Shown here one piece after another: positions 24,591 through 33,623 of a stretch of DNA of 64,000 nucleotides. Under the pieces are notes generated by a model. The model did not search any database, had not been told where the DNA came from, and saw only the letters and a program-made list of their open reading frames with translations. Made by a program: the position numbers and the translations under genes. The stretch's first letter is position 1. Each line of letters opens with the position of its first letter. Source of the DNA: Caballeronia ptereochthonis (GTDB lineage Bacteria > Pseudomonadota > Gammaproteobacteria > Burkholderiales > Burkholderiaceae); contig NZ_FCOB02000006.1 in the NCBI RefSeq assembly GCF_001545075.1, positions 1 to 64,000 on the forward strand, written 5' to 3'.

Positions 24591-26834
24591 TCACTTCGTA
24601 TCGAACGCGCTCACACAGTCCCAGTCCTCGGGCAGTTCGACGCCGCGCAACGCATCGATGCGCTTGCGATAGAGCGCATACAGCTGCCGCTCGGGATACT
24701 GCGTGGCGAGCGCATCGAGCAGCGCCTGGGCCTCGTCCCACTCGCGCGCGCGATAGTGCGAGAGCGCCGCATGCCAGCGCGCGAGCTCGTCGGTGTTCTG
24801 GCGTGACGACTGCGGCTCGAACACCGCGATCGGCGCGGCGCGTCCCTTGACGCGCACCCGGTCGATCTCGCGGAACACCACATCCGGCGCTTGCTCGCGC
24901 GTCGCCTCGCCGACGATGATGTCGATATCGAAGCGCCGCGTGAGGCCTTCGAGGCGCGCGGCGACGTTCACCGCATCGCCCATCACCGTGTACGCCTTGC
25001 GCACGGAGGAGCCCATGTCGCCGACGGTCATCGGCCCGGTGTTGATGCCGATGCCGACCCACAAGGTCGGCCAGCCGTGCGCCGTGAGCGTACGGTTCAG
25101 CTCGACGAGCGCCGCGCGCATGCCGAGCGCGGCGGCGAGCGCATGGCGCGCATGATCCGGATCGTCGACGGGCGCGCCCCAGAAGCCCATGATCGCATCG
25201 CCGATGTACTTGTCGAGCGTGCCGCGATGCGCGCGGATCACCTTGGTCATCGTGCCGAGATACTCGTTCATCAGGCGCGCGAGCGCTTCCGGTTCGAGCG
25301 TTTCGGCGATCGCCGTGAAGCCGAGCACGTCGCAGAAGAGCACCGTCAGCTCCGCACGACGCCCCGCCATGCTGTAGTCCTCGGGATGACGGCTCATCTC
25401 CTCGACGAGCTCGGGCGGCACGTATTGCCCGAACAGGGCGGCGAAGTGGCGCTTGGCGCGCGCCTCGACGAAATAGCCGTACGACATGTTGAGCACGTAG
25501 AGCGCGAGCACCGCGAGCAGCAGCGAGGCCACGGGAATCGACCAGCCGGGCCGCGCGAAGGCGAGGAGGTCGGCTGCGACGATCGCGCCGAGCAGGATCG
25601 CGGTGAAAAGCGTCGCGCGGGCGGGGAGGCGCCACGGCCAGAGGAAGATCATCGCGAGACCGGCGAGCAGGAGCGCGAGCGCCTGCAGCGTCGCGGCGAA
25701 GGGCGGCTGGAAGCGGATCGCGTCATCGAGCATGCCGCTCACGAGGTTCGCGTTCACCTCGACGCCCGGATACACCTCGCCGACGGGCGCCGTGCGCTGA
25801 TCCATGAGGCCCGGCGCGGTCGTGCCGACGAGCACGATCTTGCCCGCGAGCGCGCCCGCCGGGATGCGCCGCGCGAGAACATCGGCGATCGAGTAGTAGG
25901 GGAAGCTGCCGGCCACGCCGCGATAGGGAACGAGCGCCGCGCCGTTGGCATCGACGGGAATGACGCGCACGCCGCGCGGCGTCGCGAGCGCGAGGCCGGA
26001 GAGCGGTGCGGCCGGATCGGCCGGATCGTCGAACAGCGGCGTTATCGTGGCGTCGCCGTAGAGCGCGCGGATGACTTCGAGCGAAAGCGCGCCAAATACG
26101 CCGTCGCGGTAAGCGGTGACGAGCGGCACGCGGCGCACGGAGCCGTCGAAATCGATCACTGGATTGAAGCAGCCCGCGCGCCGCGCGGCCTTTTGCAGCG
26201 CCGGCAGGTTGCCGCCGTAGCTCGTCCAGTCGAAGAGCGTGAACGGATGGGTGCCGAACGCGCTCGCGCTCATCAGCGGTGCGGGGATCGCGCCGCTCGA
26301 TGCGTCCTGATTCGAGAAGTAGTAGCCGAGCACCACGGGATGGCCCGCGAGGGCATCCGCGAAGCGCTGGTCGTAGTCGAGGCGCGGCGCGAGTTGCGCG
26401 AGCGCGTGCCGGTAATCGGCGTCGTTCGCGAGCGCGCCGCGCGCGAGTTCGTCGAGGACGGCCAGGCCCGAGCTCGCGTCGGGCTCCGCGAACACCATGT
26501 CGAAGCCGAGCACCGCGATGCGCTCGCGTCCGAACAGCGCGTTCACCAGTTCCGCCATGCGCGCGCGGTCCCAGGGCCAGCGGCCGAGCTCCGCGAGGCT
26601 TTTCTCGTCGATGTCGAGTATCGCGATGCGCTGGTCCGTCACGCGCGGCATGAAAAGGCGCACCTTGGCGTCGTAGATCATCGCGTCGAGCGTATCGACG
26701 AAGCGAATGTCGTAGCGCGAGAGCGCGTGTCCGGCAAGCGCAAGCAGGATCGCGAGCCCGGCGGCCCAGCGCGCGCCCGAGCGCTTCATCACGAACGCGA
26801 CGGGCTCGCGATGCGCGCGCGGGCGCCTGCTCAT
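24591..26834 (-). CDS. CHASE2-domain class III adenylate/guanylate cyclase
   Basis: A 747-residue receptor cyclase. Its short N-terminal helix (ARWAAGLAILLALAGHALS) is followed by a periplasmic CHASE2 sensor domain of about 300 residues (RIAILDIDEKSLAELGRWPW through VLVGTTAPGLMDQRTAPVGE). Three membrane helices then lead to the cyclase domain. Metal-binding aspartates are in VLFCDVLGFT and KYIGDAIMGFWG, and the transition-state Arg in GDAVNVAARLEG. A short helical tail ends the protein. The specificity residues suggest ATP (Lys in DKYIGD) but do not prove it. Its ATG overlaps the stop of the cNMP-binding gene by four bases (ATGA), and it is the last gene of the five-gene TPS operon. Confidence 0.93.
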   Translation of the reverse strand: MSRRPRAHREPVAFVMKRSGARWAAGLAILLALAGHALSRYDIRFVDTLDAMIYDAKVRLFMPRVTDQRIAILDIDEKSLAELGRWPWDRARMAELVNALFGRERIAVLGFDMVFAEPDASSGLAVLDELARGALANDADYRHALAQLAPRLDYDQRFADALAGHPVVLGYYFSNQDASSGAIPAPLMSASAFGTHPFTLFDWTSYGGNLPALQKAARRAGCFNPVIDFDGSVRRVPLVTAYRDGVFGALSLEVIRALYGDATITPLFDDPADPAAPLSGLALATPRGVRVIPVDANGAALVPYRGVAGSFPYYSIADVLARRIPAGALAGKIVLVGTTAPGLMDQRTAPVGEVYPGVEVNANLVSGMLDDAIRFQPPFAATLQALALLLAGLAMIFLWPWRLPARATLFTAILLGAIVAADLLAFARPGWSIPVASLLLAVLALYVLNMSYGYFVEARAKRHFAALFGQYVPPELVEEMSRHPEDYSMAGRRAELTVLFCDVLGFTAIAETLEPEALARLMNEYLGTMTKVIRAHRGTLDKYIGDAIMGFWGAPVDDPDHARHALAAALGMRAALVELNRTLTAHGWPTLWVGIGINTGPMTVGDMGSSVRKAYTVMGDAVNVAARLEGLTRRFDIDIIVGEATREQAPDVVFREIDRVRVKGRAAPIAVFEPQSSRQNTDELARWHAALSHYRAREWDEAQALLDALATQYPERQLYALYRKRIDALRGVELPEDWDCVSAFDTK

Positions 26835-27529
26835 TGCGCCGTCCGGATCTGCTCGTTCGCGGCGACGAGCCGCGCCGCCAGCACGCGCGCGACGAACTTG
26901 TGCATGCGCGCGGCGAGCGCCGGATCGTCGGTTTCCAGGCGCTTCAGCATCGAAACGGCGAGCCGCAGCACGACGGTCGGCTCGTCGGCGACGACATCCG
27001 CGCTGCGCCGCGCGCCGGTGTACACGGCCATCTCGCCGACGATCGTGCCCGCGCCGAAGCTCCTCAGGCGCAGCGTGCGTCCCTCGCCGACGGACAACGC
27101 CACGGTCACGCGTCCGGTCTCGACGAAGCAGATCGAATCGCCGGGATCGGCCTGGCGGAACACGTACTCGCCAGGCGCGAGCGTGAGCGTTTCCAGATGC
27201 GGGCGCAGCGCGTCGAGCGTCTCGGGCAGGGTCGATGCGAACGCGCCGGCGTTCGCCGCAAGCGCCGGATGCGCCGCGCGCGCCGCGTTCAGCAGCCGCG
27301 TTTCGATCCATTCGAGCTCGTTGTCCAGATCGGCAAAAACATGCGGGCCGCTCGGGTTCTTCGTGAAGATCATCGCGCCGTAGCCCGCGGCGTACGAAAG
27401 CGCGATCAGCGCGGCGACCAGGCCCGCGAGCGCATCGAGGCCGAGCGATGACAGCGCCGCATGGACATGCGGCGCGCCCGCGGGCGACGCCCGGCTGAAC
27501 TTCGGTTCGCGGCTGGCGTTCTCGCTCAT
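26831..27529 (-). CDS. Membrane-anchored cyclic-nucleotide-binding protein
   Basis: A 232-residue protein with one N-terminal membrane helix (LDALAGLVAALIALSYAAGY) and a C-terminal cNMP-binding domain (TLAPGEYVFRQADPGDSICF onward). The phosphate-binding cassette GEMAVYTGARRSADV keeps the Glu and Arg that hold the cyclic phosphate and ribose. No DNA-binding domain follows, so it is not a Crp-type transcription factor. It lies directly before the cyclase gene with a 4-base overlap, which suggests a membrane effector that responds to the local cyclase product. The ATG at 27529 is 11 bases after the FecR-gene stop; the longer frame to 28264 is a shadow of that gene. Confidence 0.9.
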   Translation of the reverse strand: MSENASREPKFSRASPAGAPHVHAALSSLGLDALAGLVAALIALSYAAGYGAMIFTKNPSGPHVFADLDNELEWIETRLLNAARAAHPALAANAGAFASTLPETLDALRPHLETLTLAPGEYVFRQADPGDSICFVETGRVTVALSVGEGRTLRLRSFGAGTIVGEMAVYTGARRSADVVADEPTVVLRLAVSMLKRLETDDPALAARMHKFVARVLAARLVAANEQIRTAQ

Positions 27530-27540
27530 GATGATTCCGG

Positions 27541-28188
27541 CTAGCGGCACGCCGCGGACGGCACGACCGGCGTGACGCGCGTCGCGGGCAGCACGCGAAA
27601 GGGCAGCCGCGGGCTCACCACGATCGCGCCTTCGCCCGCGCGCACGATGCGCCTGTCGACCTGATTGATCACGACGATCTGCCCGTCGTAGACCACGATC
27701 TGATCGCCCTTGCAATCCGCATTGCCGCCGGGCTCGAGATTCGCGCAATCGGTCACGGAATACTCGGTGCCGCGTATGCCGATGGTCGAGGTCGGCGTCC
27801 TCACGCGGTAGTTCTCGGGCTTGCCCTCCTTCGCGACGAGTCCATCCACCGCGCGCAGGCCGCCCTTCACGAGCGAGAGCAGGCTGCGGTCTTCCTGCGG
27901 CGCGTTCGCGGCGTAATGAAACTCGTCGACGCGAAACACCGAGCCCGGCTTGAGATACACGCGCTGCCTGTCGGTGAAGATCATCACGATCTCGGATGCG
28001 ATGCCGGTCTGCACGGTGTCGCCGTTGTCGATGCCGCCGCCCACGGCCGCCACGCGCTGCGCGCCGCTCGCCGACTGGATCGCGACATTGCCGACGAGCG
28101 CGGTGATCGTCGCGACCGGCTCGGCGCACACGACGCGCGCGGTCATCGCCAGCATGAGCAGCAGCAGGAAATGTCGGGCGCGCGTCAT
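27541..28188 (-). CDS. FecR-domain periplasmic protein
   Basis: A 215-residue secreted protein with a clear signal peptide (ARHFLLLLMLAMTARVVCAE, cleavage near residue 22). A FecR domain follows, with the typical IDNGDTVQTGIASEIVMIFT, GSVFRVDEFHY and VRTPTSTIGIRGTEYSV segments. FecR domains of this type occur in envelope sensors and are often encoded beside CHASE2 cyclases. There is no membrane helix or anti-sigma region, so it is not a classical FecR sigma regulator. It sits 8 bases after TpsB and 11 bases before the cNMP-binding gene. Confidence 0.9.
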   Translation of the reverse strand: MTRARHFLLLLMLAMTARVVCAEPVATITALVGNVAIQSASGAQRVAAVGGGIDNGDTVQTGIASEIVMIFTDRQRVYLKPGSVFRVDEFHYAANAPQEDRSLLSLVKGGLRAVDGLVAKEGKPENYRVRTPTSTIGIRGTEYSVTDCANLEPGGNADCKGDQIVVYDGQIVVINQVDRRIVRAGEGAIVVSPRLPFRVLPATRVTPVVPSAACR

Positions 28189-28196
28189 GTCCGGTC

Positions 28197-29960
28197 TCAG
28201 AAGGACTTCGTGAGCGCGACCCAGAAGCGGTTCGCGTGGCCAGTGCCGAGCGTCGCCGGGACATAGCCCAGCGTGTGCGCGTAGGACATCGAGAGCAGGA
28301 AGTCGTGCGGCGCGGCGAAGCTCGCGCCGACGCCCAGTCCCGACAGCCGCACGTGATTGCTGCCCGGCACGACCGGGTGCGCCGCGATCTTGCCGTCGGC
28401 CGTGTCGACGAAGCCCGTCAGCGTGACGAGCACCGGCACGAGCGATTGCTTCAAGGCCTGACGCACTTCGAAGGTGGCGACATAGGCTTCGTCGACGGGC
28501 GCGTCGCCGGTCGCGTAGGCGCGCACCGCATAGGGGCCGCCGAGCGAGATCTGCTCGGACGAGTCGAGATTGCGCGATGCGGCCTGGCCGTTGAGCGAGA
28601 AGTACAGCTGCGTGCCGTTCGCCTGGTCGCCGATCACCTGCGTGTGGGTCAGGGCGAACACGAACTTCGTGAACGAGCCCGCGATCTGCGCGGCCGCCTG
28701 CTCGACCTGCGGCGACTTGAAGCGCAGGTTGCCTTGCTGGATGCTCGTGTCGAAGGTCGTGATGCTCTGTTCCAGCGTCAGATTGCCCGACAGCGCGAGG
28801 CGCCCGACATCGCTGCTCTTGTCGTCGACGGAATCGAACGCGCCCAGATGGTCGGACAGGAGCTTATGGTCGTAGCCGAGCGTCGCGTACACGTTCGCCG
28901 CGGGCGAGCGCAGCAGCGCGTAGCTCACGAATGTGGACCAGACGTTCGCGCTGCCGTAGGCGTCGAGGTCGTCGAACTGGCCGCCGACCGAGTATGTCGA
29001 GCGCGTGTAGCCGACGCCCCACGCGAGCCCGCTTCCGCCGAGCGGCACCGTGTAGCCGAGGTTGCCGTAGAACTGCCCGGTGATCGAGCCCAGCAGCCGC
29101 GCGACCAGCTGATCGCCGATGCCGAGCGGATTGTTCCATTGCAGCGCGCCGATCAGACGCGCCGTGCCGGTCGTCGTCTGGCCGTAGTTGTCCGCCTGCA
29201 CGCTGCCGGAAAGCGGCCGCGCCTTCGGCATCTGCAGCGTCATGTTCGACGTGCCCGGCAGAACGCCCGGCGAGATCGTCGCGTTCGCGCCCGTCGTGCC
29301 GGCCGCGTCCTGCGCGAGCAGCGTCGCGCGGGTGAGGGCGTGTTCGTCGATCACGTCGCCCGCATGCAGGGAGCCGAGAAAGCCCGCGACGACCGCATCG
29401 CGCGTGCGCGACTGATTGTCGATGTCGATGCGCCCGTAGCGCCCCTCGCTCACGGCGATGCGCACGACGCCGTCGTCGATCTGCTGCGGCGGCACCCAGG
29501 CGCGCGCGACCAGATAGCCGCGCCGGCGGTAGTACGCGCTCACGCGGTCCGCCGCGCCTTCCAGATCGTCGAGCGAGCGATCGGGACCGATGACGGGGCG
29601 CACGGCGTCCAGCAACTCCGCCGCCGGGAAGATCGTGTTGCCGGTGAATTCGAAGCCTTTCACCGCGAAGCGGATGCCGCCCGGTGCGCTCGCCGCCGGC
29701 GGCTCCGGCGCGGGCGTCACGTTCAGGCGCAGGTCGGAGGGCGGCGGCGGGGCGGGGGTCTGCTGTTGCTGCTCGCGCAGGATGCTGCCCGCGTTCGGGA
29801 GCGTCTGAGCGCGGGCATCGCGCACGTCGCGGGCGGATGCCGCGGCCAGCGCCGCGAAGAGCGCGATCAGCCGTCGCGATGCGGTGCGGCTGTATCGTGC
29901 GGGGGGCCGTGAGCGACGCACGCGCCCGGGCCTCACATGCGGCATACGTGACCGGGCCAT
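28197..29960 (-). CDS. TpsB outer-membrane transporter of a two-partner secretion system (ShlB/FhaC/HecB family)
   Basis: A 587-residue Omp85-superfamily pore that secretes its partner TpsA. After an N-terminal signal region and a Pro/Gln-rich linker (REQQQQTPAPPPPSDLRLNV) come POTRA domains (FAVKGFEFTGNTIFPAAELL and the following VVAGFLGSLHAGDVIDEHAL). A 16-strand barrel follows, ending in the outer-membrane terminal Phe (VALTKSF). The L6 plug motif VRAY, essential in FhaC, is present in GGPYAVRAYATGDAPVDEAY. The start overlaps the end of tpsA by 28 bases; a second ATG at 29945 is possible. The arrangement tpsA then tpsB is common. Confidence 0.93.
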   Translation of the reverse strand: MARSRMPHVRPGRVRRSRPPARYSRTASRRLIALFAALAAASARDVRDARAQTLPNAGSILREQQQQTPAPPPPSDLRLNVTPAPEPPAASAPGGIRFAVKGFEFTGNTIFPAAELLDAVRPVIGPDRSLDDLEGAADRVSAYYRRRGYLVARAWVPPQQIDDGVVRIAVSEGRYGRIDIDNQSRTRDAVVAGFLGSLHAGDVIDEHALTRATLLAQDAAGTTGANATISPGVLPGTSNMTLQMPKARPLSGSVQADNYGQTTTGTARLIGALQWNNPLGIGDQLVARLLGSITGQFYGNLGYTVPLGGSGLAWGVGYTRSTYSVGGQFDDLDAYGSANVWSTFVSYALLRSPAANVYATLGYDHKLLSDHLGAFDSVDDKSSDVGRLALSGNLTLEQSITTFDTSIQQGNLRFKSPQVEQAAAQIAGSFTKFVFALTHTQVIGDQANGTQLYFSLNGQAASRNLDSSEQISLGGPYAVRAYATGDAPVDEAYVATFEVRQALKQSLVPVLVTLTGFVDTADGKIAAHPVVPGSNHVRLSGLGVGASFAAPHDFLLSMSYAHTLGYVPATLGTGHANRFWVALTKSF

Positions 29961-32296
29961 GCGTCGTCCGGCAGGCGGCTGCCGTCGCTCGACGAATCGG
30001 TGCGCTGTCGCACGAGCGGCGCCGATCCCGGCTCGAGTCCCGGTGTCGCGTCGCTCAGGTGCGCGGGATTGGCCGCATCGGTGCGCACGGAATCGAGTAT
30101 GCCGGGCAGCGTTGTCGCGGTCGTCACGAGCGGTTCCGGGGCCGTCGTCGGCTGCGTCGGCTGTAGCGGCGATGTTGGCGTTTCCGGCGTCACCGGTGTG
30201 GTCGGCACGTTCGGCGTGTTCGGCGGCGGCTGCGTCGGCGCGGCCGCGATCCGCAGCGTGCCGCTTTGCGTCGTGATCCGGTAGCCGGTCGGGCCGCCGG
30301 TCGCGGTGATGGTGATGATGTACTCCCCGCTCGCCGCGCCCGGTGCGGCGCCCGTGCTCGTCACCGTGAAGACGAACGGTTCGTGGACCGTGGGGCTGTC
30401 GGCGAAGGCCTTGCCGTAATTCGAGCCGTCGTAGCGCAATGCGATGGTCACGTCGTTAGGCCCGAGCGTGCGCGGCGTGTCGAACGGCACGTCGATGTTC
30501 ACGGCCGTGAGCGTGACCTGCTGGAGCGCCGTGAAGGCGAAGCGATTGCCGCCGGACGAAGCGGCGCGCGCATCCGCGCCGCCGGTGTACGAGTCGCCCC
30601 AGAGCGCGAGATTGCCGCTTTGCAGGCCGCCGAAGCCATCGGCGTCCGGGGAATCGGAGTAGACGAGCCAGCGGCCGTTGGGCGCGGCGAGTGCCTGCGC
30701 CCCCGCGCGGTTATCGAAGGAGGCGGACGCGAGCGTGATCGCGGTGCCGCTCGCGCGGCTCGCCACCGGCGCGGCGAGCGTCAGCGACGGCGCTGCGAGC
30801 GTCACTGCGCCGCTCGCGGAGACGCCCGCCAGTCCCGCGACGCTGCCGATCGTGAGCGGCGCCGCGTCGTTGACGACGATCGACGCAGCATCGGCGGCGA
30901 GCGTGCCGATGCGGTTCGCCGTGTTCGCGAGCGTGTAGGTTCCCGCGCCGCCTTGCAGCGCGACATTGGCCGCTTCGACGGGCGCGCGCTGGGCCACACC
31001 GCCCCCGGTCGACATGGCGAGCGTGCCGTTCGGCGCGGTAATGGGCGCATCGAGCACGATGCCGCTTTGCGCGGCGAGCGACAGCGTGTTCGCGCCGCGC
31101 CACGCGACGGGGCCGTCGATCAGCACGAAACCGAACGGCTGCGAGCCGGACGGCGCCGCCGCGCTGATGCTGACACTGGTCGATTCGAGCACGCGCGAGA
31201 GCGTCGCGCCCTGGATCGTGCCGAAGCGTCGTCCGAAGCGGTTTCCCGAGCCCACGAGCGCGGCGAAGTCGCTTGCGATGCGCCACGTCCCGGTTTGTCC
31301 CGCTGCCGCCGCCGTCGTGATCCGCGCATCCGACGCGACGCGCACCTGCGTTCCTGTCGTCTCGATGATGCCGCCGTTGCCGCCGCCGGGCGCCGACGCG
31401 TCGAGCGTGCCGCCCACGCGCGCGACGCCGCCTTCCGCGACGAGCCGGATCACGCCGTTCTCGCTGACGGCGCTGCGCGCGCGAATGATGCCCGTGTTGT
31501 TGACGACGCTCGCGAAGAGCGCGTCTTCCGCGTTCGCGGTGAGCCATGCCTGGCCGCCGTCGGCCTGAATCAGCCCGCGATTCGCGACCAGCGCGCGGAG
31601 CGTGCCGCGCTCGACCGAGAGGCCGATCATGCCGTGATCGCCGAGCGTGACCGCGACGCGTTCGCCCGCCGCGAGCGCGGCGACGCCGTTGGGCGTGTCG
31701 ATCGTGCCGGCGTTGATCGCGCGCGCGCCGATCAGTGCGACGTACCCGCCCGGCGCGCTAGTGAGCGAGCCGAGATTGACGACCGCCGCGCCGTCGTCGT
31801 GGTCGTGATGCCAGTGGCGCTCGCGCCAGTCCTTGCGGCCGCTGTCGGCGAAGGCGTAATGGCCGCTCATGAAATCGCTCGTGGAGAGGCCGAGCGTCGA
31901 CGCGAGCAAGCCGCCGACATTCACCTGCGCGCCCGGCCCGAAGATCACGCCGTTCGGATTGACGATGAAGACCTGCCCGTTCGCGTTCAGCTTGCCGAAA
32001 AGTGCCGAAGGACGCGGCCCGACGACGCGGTTGAGCGCGATTGCGTTCGCGCCGGGCTGATTGAACGTGACCGATTCGCCGGGCCGCGTGCTGAACGAAT
32101 TCCAGTCGATGGCGAGCCGATTGCTGTTCTGCTGGATAGTCGTGCCCGGGCCGCTCGTCGCGACGGAGCCTGACCCCGCGACGACGCGCCCGCCTGTCGG
32201 CTCCGCGTGCGCATGCGCGAAGGCCGCCCCCAGAAGCGTGGCGGCGCACAGCCGCACCGCAGGGGACGCGGCGCCCGCGCGCAGAGTCTTGATCAT
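29933..32296 (-). CDS. TpsA exoprotein with TPS/filamentous-haemagglutinin N-terminal domain
   Basis: A 787-residue secreted protein. AAGGAG upstream of ATG 32296 fixes the start. The signal peptide (residues 1-31, ending FAHAHAEP) precedes the TPS recognition domain, which has QQNSNRLAIDWNSFSTRPGE, NQPGANAIALNRV and the NPNG motif at 113-116. A His/Asp cluster HWHHDHDD sits at 161-168. A beta-helical middle follows, then one Ig-like MBG-type domain (YGKAFADS ... GEYIITITATGGPTGYRITT) and a Pro/Thr-rich tail. It is short compared with haemagglutinins and lacks long repeats and a toxin tip. It is more likely an adhesin or surface structure than a contact-dependent toxin. Confidence 0.92.
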   Translation of the reverse strand: MIKTLRAGAASPAVRLCAATLLGAAFAHAHAEPTGGRVVAGSGSVATSGPGTTIQQNSNRLAIDWNSFSTRPGESVTFNQPGANAIALNRVVGPRPSALFGKLNANGQVFIVNPNGVIFGPGAQVNVGGLLASTLGLSTSDFMSGHYAFADSGRKDWRERHWHHDHDDGAAVVNLGSLTSAPGGYVALIGARAINAGTIDTPNGVAALAAGERVAVTLGDHGMIGLSVERGTLRALVANRGLIQADGGQAWLTANAEDALFASVVNNTGIIRARSAVSENGVIRLVAEGGVARVGGTLDASAPGGGNGGIIETTGTQVRVASDARITTAAAAGQTGTWRIASDFAALVGSGNRFGRRFGTIQGATLSRVLESTSVSISAAAPSGSQPFGFVLIDGPVAWRGANTLSLAAQSGIVLDAPITAPNGTLAMSTGGGVAQRAPVEAANVALQGGAGTYTLANTANRIGTLAADAASIVVNDAAPLTIGSVAGLAGVSASGAVTLAAPSLTLAAPVASRASGTAITLASASFDNRAGAQALAAPNGRWLVYSDSPDADGFGGLQSGNLALWGDSYTGGADARAASSGGNRFAFTALQQVTLTAVNIDVPFDTPRTLGPNDVTIALRYDGSNYGKAFADSPTVHEPFVFTVTSTGAAPGAASGEYIITITATGGPTGYRITTQSGTLRIAAAPTQPPPNTPNVPTTPVTPETPTSPLQPTQPTTAPEPLVTTATTLPGILDSVRTDAANPAHLSDATPGLEPGSAPLVRQRTDSSSDGSRLPDDAWPGHVCRM

Positions 32297-32484
32297 GTCG
32301 GCCGACTCCTTTCTGCTGCGCTGCATCGACGTGAAGCGATGCGGGCGCACCATCAAGCAGTTTAGTGTTCCGAATCATGCCTGCAATATGCGTCTAGAAA
32401 ATGCGCGCAAGCGCGGGCTGTGTGCGCTCGACCACGCACGCGCACGCTTCATTCGTCTTAGGGATGCGATGGTTCGTCGAGTGT

Positions 32485-33402
32485 TCAGGCCGGCTCGCTC
32501 GCGAGCGTGTTTTCGACGAATTCCCGCAGGAATGCGACCCAGGTCCGGATCTTCGCGTCGAGGTACTGGCGGGATGCGTACATCGCGTAGATCGTCATGG
32601 TCTGGAGTTCCCACTCGGGCAGGACGCGCACGAGCGCGCCGCTCTGCAACCACGGCAGCGCCGCGAGCATCGGCAAGGGTGCGATGCCCAGACCGTTCGC
32701 CAGCGCGACGGCGAGCGCGTCGGCCGAATTCACGCGCAGCCGGCCGGGATCCAGCTCGACCTCGACCTGCCCGCGCGCGCCTTCGAAGACCCACCGGTCC
32801 ATCGGGAAGAACGCCGTCACCAGTTGCAGGCACGCGTGCTTCGGCAGCTGTTCGAGGTTTTGCGGCGTGCCCGCCCGCTTCAGATACGCGGCCGAGGCGC
32901 ACAGCACGCTCGGCATCGAGCAGATCTTCGTGGAGACGAGCGCGGAATCGGGCAGGGTGGACGTGGTGACCTGCAGAAAGACATCGAAGCCTTCGTCGAG
33001 CATGTCGGGCACTTGCTGCGAGAGCGTCAGCTCGACGCGGACCTGCGGATACTCCTCAAGATAGCGCGCGAGCGCGGGGGCCACGTAGTGCTGGCCGAAC
33101 GTGATGGGCGCATGCATGCGCAGCACGCCGCTCGGCGAGATTTGCGCATTGCTCGCCTCGGCTTCGGACAGATCGACGAGCTCCAGCACTTCCTTGCAGC
33201 GCGCGAGGTAGCGGTTGCCGGCGTCGGTGAGCGCGACGCGGCGTGTCGTGCGATTCAGGAGGCGCGTGCGCAGATGCGTCTCGAGCTCGGTCACCGCGCG
33301 CGACGCCTGCGCCGTGGTGATGTCCATTTGGTGCGCCGCGATCGTGAAGCTTGCCGCTTCCGCCACGCGCGCGAAGATCCTCATGCTCCGCAACAGGTCC
33401 AT
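32485..33402 (-). CDS. LysR-family transcriptional regulator
   Basis: A 305-residue LysR regulator. The N-terminal helix-turn-helix (MRIFARVAEAASFTIAAHQM to RTRLLNRTTRRVALTDAG) is of the PerR/DsdC-like group with the TTRRVALT motif. The C-terminal LysR substrate domain spans about residues 90-295. It lies upstream of tpsA on the same strand with a 188-base gap, and its far side faces the gene at 33624. Which of these it controls is not evident. Confidence 0.92.
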   Translation of the reverse strand: MDLLRSMRIFARVAEAASFTIAAHQMDITTAQASRAVTELETHLRTRLLNRTTRRVALTDAGNRYLARCKEVLELVDLSEAEASNAQISPSGVLRMHAPITFGQHYVAPALARYLEEYPQVRVELTLSQQVPDMLDEGFDVFLQVTTSTLPDSALVSTKICSMPSVLCASAAYLKRAGTPQNLEQLPKHACLQLVTAFFPMDRWVFEGARGQVEVELDPGRLRVNSADALAVALANGLGIAPLPMLAALPWLQSGALVRVLPEWELQTMTIYAMYASRQYLDAKIRTWVAFLREFVENTLASEPA

Positions 33403-33623
33403 CGTCCCGCCATCCGTTTGACGAAGCCGGAACTATCCCACGGCGGCGCACGGGCGCGCAACCCGCGCGCGGCGCGCCAGACGCGCCGCGTTTGCGCACA
33501 TTCGTTTCAGTATTCACATCTGTTACACGGCTTGTAATTCGCCGCCAAAACGGTGCGGCTAACATGAATTCATGGCCGTATGGCGGCCTACATCGCAGCC
33601 TTACCAGAACAGAAGAGGAAGAA

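Noticed and set aside
27530-28264. N-terminal extension of the cNMP-binding frame
   Set aside because: It overlaps the FecR gene and is Arg/Asp-rich without a domain; ATG 27529 follows the FecR stop by 11 bases.
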